A DNA stretch of 64,000 nt from Trueperella bonasi (lineage in GTDB: Bacteria; Actinomycetota; Actinomycetes; Actinomycetales; Actinomycetaceae): the NCBI RefSeq assembly GCF_030811535.1, contig NZ_JAUSQX010000001.1:1364001-1428000 (forward strand), written 5' to 3'. Positions within the stretch are counted from its first letter, which is position 1. Every line of letters begins with the position of its first letter. The notes below the pieces were generated by a model that was given only the letters and a program-made list of their open reading frames with translations, did no database searches and was not told the DNA's origin. Positions 56,901 to 64,000 of the stretch are shown here, piece by piece. The translations under genes were made by a program, and so were the position numbers.

Positions 56901-56931
56901 CAAACGCGAGGGGAATTTCCCCTCGCGTTTG
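56901..56931. terminator. Perfect hairpin after the bL37 gene
   Basis: A 13-bp perfect stem (CAAACGCGAGGGG and its complement) around a 5-nt centre. A partial third copy, CAAACGCGAGG, lies just before at 56881-56891. It lies 77 bp after bL37 and 34 bp from the end of the convergent SGNH gene. There is no T-run, but the position fits a two-way terminator. Confidence 0.6.
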
Positions 56932-56964
56932 CATATTACCCCTCGCAGATGGAGAGTCTTCGGC

Positions 56965-57558
56965 TTATTCGCTTACCTGGGGTTCGACGCCGAGCCAAGA
57001 ATGCCAGCCCCTGTGCAGAACGAGCCAGGTCATCAGCCCGTAACCGGCCTGCCTTGGGCAGTAACTATCGGGCGACATGGCCATGTCAGTCAGCCACTGT
57101 TCGTGTTCCTTTAGTGGCGAATAGCAATCCACGAAGGGAACTTTACGGCGTTCGCAAACTTCGGAAAATGCTTGGCTGAGCGCTTCTTGTGCACGGTGGG
57201 TAACGTCCAGCCGAGGCGGTGGCCCGACGACGAAGGTCGGCAAATTCTGCCGATGCGCGTTATCTAGCAGATTCGCAAGATAAAGGCGCGATCGCGCTGT
57301 GGTTGTGCGGCCCAGATCGTGTGAACCCAGGCCGATCACGAGGCGGTTGTCGGCCTCCCTGTCAAGGCGCGGTAACACTTCGCTTTCCCAGCGGCCAACG
57401 AGTTGCTCCGTGGTCTGCCCGGGCCAAGCCAGTGGAACGGACATCATGGGTGGATCGTTCGGCGACCTTGCTATCGTGCGGCCTACCCAGCCCAGCGCAC
57501 GGGCATCACCGTAGCCCGCAACTAGTTCATCGCCAATGAAGAAAACGCGAATATTCAC
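56965..57558 (-). CDS. SGNH/GDSL-fold protein with altered catalytic residues
   Basis: A 197-residue protein of the SGNH hydrolase fold (GTG start next to GGTGGAGG). Block I reads FIGDELVAGYGDARALGW, so the usual Ser of GDSL is Glu. Block III reads GLGSHDLG in place of GxND. The block V region, normally DxxHP, reads DSYCPRQAGYG, so the catalytic His is Cys. The Asp remains. It may be a non-enzymatic member or use different chemistry. GDEL-type variants occur in actinobacteria, as I recall; the His loss is less usual. No signal peptide. Confidence 0.7.
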   Translation of the reverse strand: MNIRVFFIGDELVAGYGDARALGWVGRTIARSPNDPPMMSVPLAWPGQTTEQLVGRWESEVLPRLDREADNRLVIGLGSHDLGRTTTARSRLYLANLLDNAHRQNLPTFVVGPPPRLDVTHRAQEALSQAFSEVCERRKVPFVDCYSPLKEHEQWLTDMAMSPDSYCPRQAGYGLMTWLVLHRGWHSWLGVEPQVSE

Positions 57559-57720
57559 CCCTCCACCCTACGGCAAGCTGAGCCCTGATAAGGTGCGATA
57601 CGCTTGCCGGTGCGTCGCCAACCAATGCTCTTGGGCTGATCACATTGCACAATCATTTGGATAATTCCTCAATTAACCAAGGTATTGCGCTTGAGGGGTT
57701 AGGACCCTTTGTGTTTGGAG

Positions 57721-58284
57721 CTAGATCGCTCCACGCTTGCCGCGCACGCCCATTGCCTCGCGGTAATTACCGAACGGAAAATTGTGGGCGAGCTCCTTGC
57801 CGCGAGGACCAGCGACCAACTTTTTGCCCTGTACGAGCTGGTCGAGTTTGTTGCCGGTTACTGAATGGTTCATATCCTCTAGGTGCCATAACAGCCACAG
57901 TTCGAATTTTGGATTCGTTACCAAAGCATGAATGTTCTTCTTTTTACATTCCCTGAGTGTGGATTCTAGACGTTGATGATTGTCAACATCGATTACGAGG
58001 ATGCGGATGTCGAAGGGCTCTCCGTTGATATTCTTTCGCTCTCTTTCCCTTTCCGTGCGCGCATCGCATGCTTGTAGAACTCTCGAAGGCTCACCCTGGC
58101 CTGGTTCAACTGTTATAGCGATCAAGTAGGAATTCCGCAGCTCTTGGTTAAGCAGTTCAAAATACCTAGCTTCCGATTTATCGCGAGAGCCCTCAACGAC
58201 GACGAGGACCTTTCTATGCTTCGAGCGTTTTGGCCTTTGTTGCGGCCTGTATGCTCTCCGACGCTTGTTACTCCTCTTGGCCAT
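57721..58284 (-). CDS. RloB-like protein of an anti-phage module
   Basis: A 187-residue protein with a basic N-terminus and a TOPRIM-like core: VLVVVEGSRDKSEARYFELL (Glu31), ILVIDVDNHQ (Asp99 and Asp101) and a PKFELWLLWHLED block typical of RloB. TOPRIM folds cut or bind nucleic acid with metal. The ATG at 58284 lies inside the 3' end of the ATPase gene (17-bp overlap) with GAAGAG upstream. Partnered AAA15 ATPase plus RloB genes are known as abortive-infection type defence. The target and trigger are unknown. Confidence 0.8.
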   Translation of the reverse strand: MAKRSNKRRRAYRPQQRPKRSKHRKVLVVVEGSRDKSEARYFELLNQELRNSYLIAITVEPGQGEPSRVLQACDARTERERERKNINGEPFDIRILVIDVDNHQRLESTLRECKKKNIHALVTNPKFELWLLWHLEDMNHSVTGNKLDQLVQGKKLVAGPRGKELAHNFPFGNYREAMGVRGKRGAI

Positions 58285-59680
58285 AGTCAAACTCTTCGCG
58301 ATTGTCTTCGGAATCGAAATTTCCAATAAGACTGTGGATGATGGAAGGCGCGAGGCGCGGAATCGCGCCGAAACGACCTTCCAAGTATTGCTTCGAAATA
58401 TTGGAGTTTTTCTTTATATTGGCGAAATCGTCGAGCGAGTAGAGCTCGCTCGCGCCCGCAGTATCTTTGTCGACATACCAGATCTGTTTCTTCTCCAAAT
58501 TGAGATCGCTTTGGGGGCCAAGAAGGCTCACGTCGTGTGATGTGAAGATAAGCTGCGAACCGTTCCGGTTATATTCTGGATTTTGGAATAGGGAAACGAG
58601 TAGCGCAGCTAATTGTGGATGCAAACTCGTATCTAGTTCGTCAACGCAGAGGAGGCCACCGCTTCTTAGCACCTTAAGAGCCTCGACCGCTAACGCAAGC
58701 CACGCCAGAGTGCCGGAAGACTCATTTTCAAGGCCAAAGTGATAATCGCGTTCGTTAAGGTCTTCGGATCTGTGCCTAAAGCGTAGCGACCGTGCGATGG
58801 CCTTTTGACTGCTTTCTGATGTGGCTTCTGGATCCTCGACTGGCACCTCATCGCTACCACTGAGAGCTTGAATATTCTTTAGTATCTCGAGAACACGTGG
58901 AGGAACCTCCGTTTCTTCCACAGAAATTTCTTCAACCCCCACATCTGCTATCCGAGCAAGATCAACTAAGTCGTGAAATCTGAGTCGTCCAGCCGCAAGT
59001 TGGCCAGTAATGTTGGAGAGCCTCTTGTCCCGCTCTTCATCGCCCACGTTAAAAATGGTAAGTCCATCGAGCATCGCCTCGCTGATGGCGGTGAGCACTC
59101 CTCGATTCACGCGAAGAACGCGTGATAGGACGAGTTCTTTGGGTGAAACTTCAATACGTCCAAGCTTGCCGCCAAGGCTAACGTCCGAACCTTCACGATC
59201 AAAGAGGACGGTGGGACGAGAGCTGCGATACATCTGCAGAAACTCGTGTTTTACTCCGCTGGGATCAACCGAAAACTCGTAGTTGAAACGGTATTCCTCC
59301 GCATCTGCTTGATCCTGCGCTGGAAAACCTGAATTCACTAAAACTTCACTGGGAATATTCAAAAGGAAATCGAGCGCATAGAAGCTTTCGCTTTCTCGGG
59401 AAGTTGAATCGAGTCTGAACGGATCCCTCGTGATGAAAGGGCGATCTGTCCATTGGCCAGCCGAATGAGCGAGTGCTGAGGCAAGGTATTGAAATGCGCG
59501 AATAATTGCCGTTTTGCCGGATGCGTTTGCGCCAAAGATGGCCGCCACCGAATAGAGGTGCTGGGTCCAACTCTCGCCCTCCCGCGGAATGTTGGTACGA
59601 AGGGACTCCCTCGTCATGTCCAAGAAGAACTCGTCACGAAAGCTTCGATGGTTCCGTGCAACAAAAGACAGAATACGCAT
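58268..59680 (-). CDS. AAA15-type ATPase (RloA/AbiL-like) of an anti-phage module
   Basis: A 470-residue SMC/ABC-like ATPase. Walker A is FGANASGKT (49-57), a signature-like ESSGTLAWLALAVEAL lies near 342-357, Walker B is GGLLCVDELDTSLHP, and the H-loop is IFTSHD. The N-terminal RILSFVARNHRSFRDE is typical of the AAA15 family. It overlaps the RloB-like gene, so they act together. The base composition is visibly lower in GC than neighbours, which suggests horizontal gain. PARIS and AbiL defence systems use the same ATPase type. Confidence 0.82.
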   Translation of the reverse strand: MRILSFVARNHRSFRDEFFLDMTRESLRTNIPREGESWTQHLYSVAAIFGANASGKTAIIRAFQYLASALAHSAGQWTDRPFITRDPFRLDSTSRESESFYALDFLLNIPSEVLVNSGFPAQDQADAEEYRFNYEFSVDPSGVKHEFLQMYRSSRPTVLFDREGSDVSLGGKLGRIEVSPKELVLSRVLRVNRGVLTAISEAMLDGLTIFNVGDEERDKRLSNITGQLAAGRLRFHDLVDLARIADVGVEEISVEETEVPPRVLEILKNIQALSGSDEVPVEDPEATSESSQKAIARSLRFRHRSEDLNERDYHFGLENESSGTLAWLALAVEALKVLRSGGLLCVDELDTSLHPQLAALLVSLFQNPEYNRNGSQLIFTSHDVSLLGPQSDLNLEKKQIWYVDKDTAGASELYSLDDFANIKKNSNISKQYLEGRFGAIPRLAPSIIHSLIGNFDSEDNREEFDYGQEE

Positions 59681-59709
59681 GCGTCAAGCATACATGAAAG
59701 TCGCTAATC

Positions 59710-59724
59710 GGAAAAAGTTTTTCC
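59710..59724. repeat. Perfect inverted repeat upstream of the AAA15-RloB operon
   Basis: GGAAAAA-G-TTTTTCC has 7-bp perfect arms, 30 nt upstream of the ATPase start and 42 bp beyond the kgd stop. It may be an operator for the defence operon or part of a weak kgd terminator read on the minus strand. Confidence 0.35.
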
Positions 59725-59765
59725 AAAGAGTAGATCTCGTTACATAGGTGGAGCTTTGAACGTTC

Positions 59766-62700
59766 TTAGCGCGCAAATGCTGCCCGCATGAGCTCTTCGG
59801 CCTCACGAGCGTGCACCGATGCCATGCCCGCGGCCGTGGATGCTGCGGGTGGCCGAGAAACCAAGCAAACATCGTGGCTCAGGTCGGGGAACATGGTGAG
59901 TGCAAAGTGCCCCCACGCTCCCTGATTTGCGGGTTCGTCCTGTACCCAGAACACGGCTGCATCCGGATACTTGTCAAGCTCCGCGCGGACCTCCTCGACG
60001 GGATTGGGATAGAGCTGCTCGATTCGGATAATGGCGGTGCGATTATCGCCATCCTTTTCCGCCTTTTCCAACAGGTCGTAGTAGATCCGCCCGCTACACA
60101 GCAGAGCGCGATCGACGTTGCTAAGGCTTCGATGTTCTCCGATCACGGTTTGTACCGTGCCCGAGGTGAAATCTTCAACGTTCGACTTGGCCGCTTTTCG
60201 GCGCAAGAGCTGCTTGGGTGAAAATACGATCATAGGTTTACGCGGGCGGTTATAGGCCTGCTTGCGCAGCATGTGGAAGTAGTTCGCGGGCGTTGATGGT
60301 TGGACCACGATCATGTTGTCTTCTGCACACATTTGCAAGTGCCGTTCGATGCGGGCCGAGGAATGATCGGGCCCTTGGCCTTCGTATCCGTGTGGCAGTA
60401 GCACGACGAGCGAAGAGTTTTGATTCCACTTTTGCTCGGCCGATGAGATGAATTCGTCGAACACGATCTGGGCGCCGTTGGCAAAGTCGCCAAACTGAGC
60501 CTCCCAAATTACGAGTGCATCTGGGCGTTGCACCGAGTACCCGTATTCAAAAGCGAGTACCGCGTATTCGGAGAGGGCGGAATCGAAAATTTTCAGTCGA
60601 GCTTGATCCTCAGTCAGGCCCATCAGTGGCGTCCACTCCTCACCAGTGGCGTAGTCGTGGGCGACGGCGTGACGCTGGGTAAACGTTCCGCGCCGAGAAT
60701 CTTGCCCGGACATGCGCACTGGCACGCCTTCGATGAGAAGTGAACCAAATGCCAGCAGTTCGCCGTAACCCCAATCGATTTCACCTTCGTGAGACATTTT
60801 GTTGCGGCGCTCAAACAGCTGAGTCACTTTGGGATGTGCGTTAAAGCCTTCCGGGGTAGTGGTGTGTGCCTGCCCGATCCGGTGCAAGACTTCCGGCGCC
60901 ACCGCCGTCGTCCAACCCACCATGGTGCCGGCATCTTCTTCTTGGGACTGCGGGATACCGAGCGCATGGGAGGCGTCTTTTTCGTCACCTACCCGGCTCG
61001 TTTCAACCTTGCGTACTTCTTCAAACGCGTAGTCCAGCTTGTCTTTGAAATCCTGCTCGACTGCTGCGGCGTCCTCCTCGGAAATGTCGCCGCGGCCAAG
61101 CAAAGCCTCTTGGTAGAGCTGACGCGTGGAGCGCTTTTCGTCAACGAGCGAATACATGATCGGTTGCGTCATCGACGGGTCATCGCCTTCGTTGTGGCCC
61201 CGCTTGCGGTAACAGATGATGTCGAGGATCACGTCTTTCTTGAACTCCATGCGGAATTCATAGGCCATGCGCGCCATTGTGCATACGGCTTCCGGATCGT
61301 CGCCGTTCACGTGGAAGATGGGCAGTTGCAAGCCCTTGGCGATATCGGTGGTGTACCGCGAGGATCGGGAATTTGATGGGGCCGTAGTGAAACCTATTTG
61401 ATTGTTGACGATGATATGGACGGTGCCGCCTGTGCGGTAAGCGGGTAGTTGGCTCAGATTGAGGACCTCGGCAACCACGCCCTGACCGGAAAATGCCGCA
61501 TCGCCGTGAATGAGCACTGGCATGATTGCCGCGCCGTCGTCGTCGAGATCCAATTGATCTTGCATGCCGCGCACCACGCCCTCAAGAACGCCGTCGGCAG
61601 CCTCAAGGTGGGAGGGGTTTGCTACCAGATATACCTCGACCGCCTCACCCTTGGCCGATTCGTAGGTGCCTTCGGTGCCAAGGTGGTACTTGACGTCGCC
61701 AGAGCCCGCTTTTTTTGGGTCGATTACGCCGTCAAACTCAGAAAAAACCTGCGCGTAGGATTTGCCGGCGATATTTGTGAGCACGTTGAGCCGGCCGCGG
61801 TGCGCCATACCGATTGCTACTTCGTGGAGCCCGTCGTCCGCCGCTCCGTCCAAAATGGCATCGAGCGCCGGAATGAGAGATTCGCCTCCCTCGAGTGAGA
61901 ATCGTTTTTGGCCCACGTACTTTGTTTGAAGGAAGGTTTCAAACGCTTCGGCCTCGTTGAGTTTTTTGAGGATTCGCACCCGTTGCTCGCCCGTGATTGG
62001 CGACGACGGGCGTTCCAAACGCTCTTGGAACCATGCACGCTGGGTGGGGTCTTGAATGTGCATGTACTCGATGCCAACCGTCCGGCAGTAAGCATCGCGC
62101 AACTGGCCTAAAATCTGGCGCAAAGTTAGGTTGCTTGTGCCCGCGAAGCCGCCGGTTGGGAAGGGGCGATCTAAATCCCACAGGGTGAGCCCGTAGGAAG
62201 AAATCTCCAGGTCCGGGTGGCGGCGCGGGTGGAAGGAGAGCGGATCGGTGTCCGCAATCAAATGCCCGCGTGAGCGGTATGCGTGGATGAGTTCCGCGAT
62301 CCGCGCGGGTTTGCCAAGCTCGCGTTCGGCGTCGTATTCGACGTCTCTTTCCCACGTAATTGGCGTGTATGGAATGCGGAGCGAGAGGTATACGCGCTCG
62401 TAAAAGCCATCGAGGCCCAGCAGTTTTTCTTCCAGGAGGCGTAAGAAACGCCCGGAGGTCGCGCCCTGAATGACTCGGTGATCGTAGGTTGATCCAATGT
62501 GTACAACTTTCGATACGCCAAGGCGGGCGAGCTGCTCGTCGGCCGCGCCCTGGAATCCTGCCGGATAAGTCATCGAGCCGACACCGACGATCAGCCCTTG
62601 ACCATTCATCAGTCGCGGAATCGAGTGCGTTGTGCCAAGGCCGCCGGGATTGGTGAGGGTGGCGGTCGTTCCTTGGTAATCCTCGATCGTGAGCTTGTTG

Positions 62701-63485
62701 TCTCGTCCGCGAGCGACCATCTCCTCGTATGCGGACACGAACTCGGAGAAAGTTTTTGTTTCCGCGGCTTTGATGGATGGCACGACGAGCGTGCGGCTGC
62801 CGTCGGGTTTCACGACGTCGATAGCCAGGCCGAGGTTCACGTGCTTCGGCTTGACGAAGGCGGGCTTGCCGTCTTCTAGGGAATAGGAAACATTCATTTC
62901 CGGCATTTGCGCGAGTGCTTCAACCATGGCGTATGCGATCAGGTGGGTGAAGGAAATTTTTCCGCCGCGCGTTGCTGCAAGATATTTGTTAACGACGATC
63001 CGATTGTCGAACATGACTCGGGCGGGTAATTCGCGGATTGATGTCGCTGTAGGGATTGTCAGCGATGCGTCCATATTCTTGGCAAGGCCGCGGTCACCGC
63101 CTTTAAGTATCGTGACATCCTTGTCAGCCGGGTTGAGATCGGCGGGAGCTTGAGTGGGGGCGAGGTTGTAGGTTTTGGCATACGGGGTTAGTGCCGGTTG
63201 CGCTCCCACCCGCGGCTGGGGCGGAAGATCTGAGCGAGTGACGTTCGTCGACGGCGTCGATGCTCGATCCGCGCTTGAGTGCACTTTACGCTGTGCCGCG
63301 CTGACGCCCTGCGGCTCACGAGTTTCCATCCCGTTCGGGTGTGGTTTGCGGCCCTGTTCCTTCCAGGTGCCAAACATCTCCGCCCACTGTGGTCCGACTC
63401 CCTCATTCCCATCGAGGTACGCGGCGTAGAGATCTTCCACAAAGCCTTGGTTCGGTCCAAAATTATCGGAGTTCGTTGACGACAC
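59766..63485 (-). CDS. kgd: Multifunctional 2-oxoglutarate metabolism enzyme (fused E2-E1, Kgd/OdhA)
   Basis: A 1239-residue fused enzyme: an N-terminal GFVEDLYAAYLDG segment as in E1o, an E2 succinyltransferase domain without lipoyl part (about 125-350, catalytic HR motif YDHRVIQGATSG at His336), then a ThDP-dependent E1o (about 400-1230) with GMAHRGRLNVL, the ThDP motif region GDAAFSGQGVVAEVLN and NNQIGFTT. It decarboxylates 2-oxoglutarate in the TCA cycle. GTG start with GAGG 7-10 nt upstream. This architecture is specific to actinobacteria. Confidence 0.95.
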   Translation of the reverse strand: MSSTNSDNFGPNQGFVEDLYAAYLDGNEGVGPQWAEMFGTWKEQGRKPHPNGMETREPQGVSAAQRKVHSSADRASTPSTNVTRSDLPPQPRVGAQPALTPYAKTYNLAPTQAPADLNPADKDVTILKGGDRGLAKNMDASLTIPTATSIRELPARVMFDNRIVVNKYLAATRGGKISFTHLIAYAMVEALAQMPEMNVSYSLEDGKPAFVKPKHVNLGLAIDVVKPDGSRTLVVPSIKAAETKTFSEFVSAYEEMVARGRDNKLTIEDYQGTTATLTNPGGLGTTHSIPRLMNGQGLIVGVGSMTYPAGFQGAADEQLARLGVSKVVHIGSTYDHRVIQGATSGRFLRLLEEKLLGLDGFYERVYLSLRIPYTPITWERDVEYDAERELGKPARIAELIHAYRSRGHLIADTDPLSFHPRRHPDLEISSYGLTLWDLDRPFPTGGFAGTSNLTLRQILGQLRDAYCRTVGIEYMHIQDPTQRAWFQERLERPSSPITGEQRVRILKKLNEAEAFETFLQTKYVGQKRFSLEGGESLIPALDAILDGAADDGLHEVAIGMAHRGRLNVLTNIAGKSYAQVFSEFDGVIDPKKAGSGDVKYHLGTEGTYESAKGEAVEVYLVANPSHLEAADGVLEGVVRGMQDQLDLDDDGAAIMPVLIHGDAAFSGQGVVAEVLNLSQLPAYRTGGTVHIIVNNQIGFTTAPSNSRSSRYTTDIAKGLQLPIFHVNGDDPEAVCTMARMAYEFRMEFKKDVILDIICYRKRGHNEGDDPSMTQPIMYSLVDEKRSTRQLYQEALLGRGDISEEDAAAVEQDFKDKLDYAFEEVRKVETSRVGDEKDASHALGIPQSQEEDAGTMVGWTTAVAPEVLHRIGQAHTTTPEGFNAHPKVTQLFERRNKMSHEGEIDWGYGELLAFGSLLIEGVPVRMSGQDSRRGTFTQRHAVAHDYATGEEWTPLMGLTEDQARLKIFDSALSEYAVLAFEYGYSVQRPDALVIWEAQFGDFANGAQIVFDEFISSAEQKWNQNSSLVVLLPHGYEGQGPDHSSARIERHLQMCAEDNMIVVQPSTPANYFHMLRKQAYNRPRKPMIVFSPKQLLRRKAAKSNVEDFTSGTVQTVIGEHRSLSNVDRALLCSGRIYYDLLEKAEKDGDNRTAIIRIEQLYPNPVEEVRAELDKYPDAAVFWVQDEPANQGAWGHFALTMFPDLSHDVCLVSRPPAASTAAGMASVHAREAEELMRAAFAR

Positions 63486-63649
63486 TGTCTTGCCTCACTT
63501 TTCATAAAAGAAATGACCGATTCCCAGTTTAGTGATGTTCGCCTCCAAACATGTGGTCAGGAGGTGAAATAGGGCCAAAATTCGACCGTGAACACGCGCT
63601 ATGGTCTCTTATCGTCAAGATGAATTCATCGATGTGTCAAGACTTTCTA

Positions 63650-63677
63650 TTGAGTCGTCAGCTGCGTGGGTTAACAT
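63650..63677 (+). promoter_or_regulatory. Candidate promoter of the CNNM/TlyC-like gene
   Basis: TTGAGT (63650-63655) and TAACAT (63672-63677) are 16 bp apart, a good spacing. Transcription would begin near 63684, about 28 nt before the TTG start. The kgd gene is divergent, with about 226 bp between starts; the rest of this gap shows nothing I recognise. Confidence 0.45.
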
Positions 63678-63711
63678 GGGCGCATGGAAGGACGACAACG
63701 TAGGGGATGCC

Positions 63712-64000
63712 TTGGCAACTGATGTAATTTTGCTGGGCATCGGCCTCATTCTGATCTGTGGAAACGCACTTTTCGTCGCTGCCGAGTTTTCGCTCGTTGC
63801 ACTTGATCCGGCCACGATTGATGATCGGGCTCGAAGCGGTGACTCCAAAGCGCAGTCTGTCAACAAAGCACTGCACAATCTGTCATTGCAGCTTTCCTCG
63901 TGTCAGGTGGGCATTACACTGACCACCATCCTCTTGGGCTACGTTGCGCAAGCGCCACTCCAGCACATGTTTGAGCAATTGTTTAATGACCGCGGCATGG
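63712..64000 (+). CDS. CNNM/CBS-domain membrane protein, TlyC-like (5' part)
   Basis: About 96 residues are visible before the window edge. They contain the first CNNM helix (LLGIGLILICGNALFVAAEF), the short amphipathic SLVALDPATIDDRARSGD, and a second segment, CQVGITLTTILLGYVA, which are typical of the hemolysin/CorC-like transporter family. The start is TTG, 5 nt after AGGGG; an in-frame ATG at 63676 falls in the predicted -10 box and is less likely. These proteins usually go on to two CBS domains and a CorC domain, which would lie outside. Metal export is a family-based guess. Confidence 0.8.
   Translation, partial: MATDVILLGIGLILICGNALFVAAEFSLVALDPATIDDRARSGDSKAQSVNKALHNLSLQLSSCQVGITLTTILLGYVAQAPLQHMFEQLFNDRGM

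Noticed and set aside
56827-57179. Two overlapping plus-strand frames across the hairpin and SGNH gene end
   Set aside because: They cover a perfect terminator-like hairpin and the antisense of a recognised gene, and the translated sequence looks random.
57559-57720. Possible tRNA or attachment site next to the defence module
   Set aside because: I looked for a cloverleaf and for repeated ends shared with 59681-59765 and found neither; only a weak CCTCAA/TTGAGG pair is present.
57645-57956. Plus-strand frame after the SGNH gene
   Set aside because: Antisense to the RloB-like gene, with no ribosome site and no recognisable motifs.

Overview
The window looks like the chromosome of a high-GC actinobacterium. 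The gene content suggests a member of the Actinomycetaceae (Trueperella/Arcanobacterium-like); that genus-level guess is inference. Support for Actinobacteria: menaquinone genes beside a complete nuo operon, a fused E2-E1 2-oxoglutarate enzyme (Kgd/OdhA type), a SigR(SigH)-RsrA pair followed by a bL37 mini-gene, SecA next to small actinobacterial families (DUF6459-like, BldC-like, DUF6912-like), TTG/GTG starts, and several genes with a TAnnnT box but no Shine-Dalgarno sequence 6-8 nt before the start codon. No rRNA, tRNA, CRISPR array or insertion sequence was seen.

Layout. 1-22.8 kb is a respiratory block: the end of menD, an HtrA-type membrane protease, menF, menG, menJ, nuoA to nuoN as one overlapping operon, and a long-chain polyprenyl diphosphate synthase. 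It covers the making of menaquinone (head group, methylation, side-chain saturation, side-chain supply) and the NADH dehydrogenase that reduces it. 22.9-30.3 kb holds secA and a set of little-known actinobacterial genes: DUF6459-like, LysM, a BldC-like regulator, and a SAF-domain plus CpaE/MinD-like pair. 30.3-35.4 kb, on the minus strand, holds sbcD-sbcC and hisN. 35.5-38.4 kb is a membrane cassette: a DUF3137-like protein, a coiled-coil protein, LemA and a TM2-domain protein. 38.5-41.3 kb is DoxX-like, aroA and rsgA.

41.3-55.8 kb is a sialic-acid catabolic island with two divergent arms meeting at 45.5 kb. The left arm encodes a FadR/GntR regulator, a two-part alpha/beta-hydrolase (possible sialate O-acetylesterase) and a sialidase without a visible signal peptide. 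The right arm encodes a peptide-type ABC importer (lipoprotein, permease, fused permease-ATPase, ATPase), then nanA, nanK, nanE, nagB and nagA. Together they take imported sialic acid to fructose-6-phosphate. A FadR-type operator lies inside the promoter between the arms. Cytoplasmic locations predicted for the sialidase and esterase suggest that sialosides are imported first and trimmed inside; this is the most interesting system here.

55.8-64 kb contains sigR-rsrA-bL37, an SGNH-fold protein that appears to lack catalytic Ser and His, a two-gene AAA15 ATPase/RloB anti-phage-type module of visibly lower GC, kgd, and the 5' end of a CNNM/CBS (TlyC-like) membrane protein cut by the window edge. 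GC impressions are by eye, not computed.
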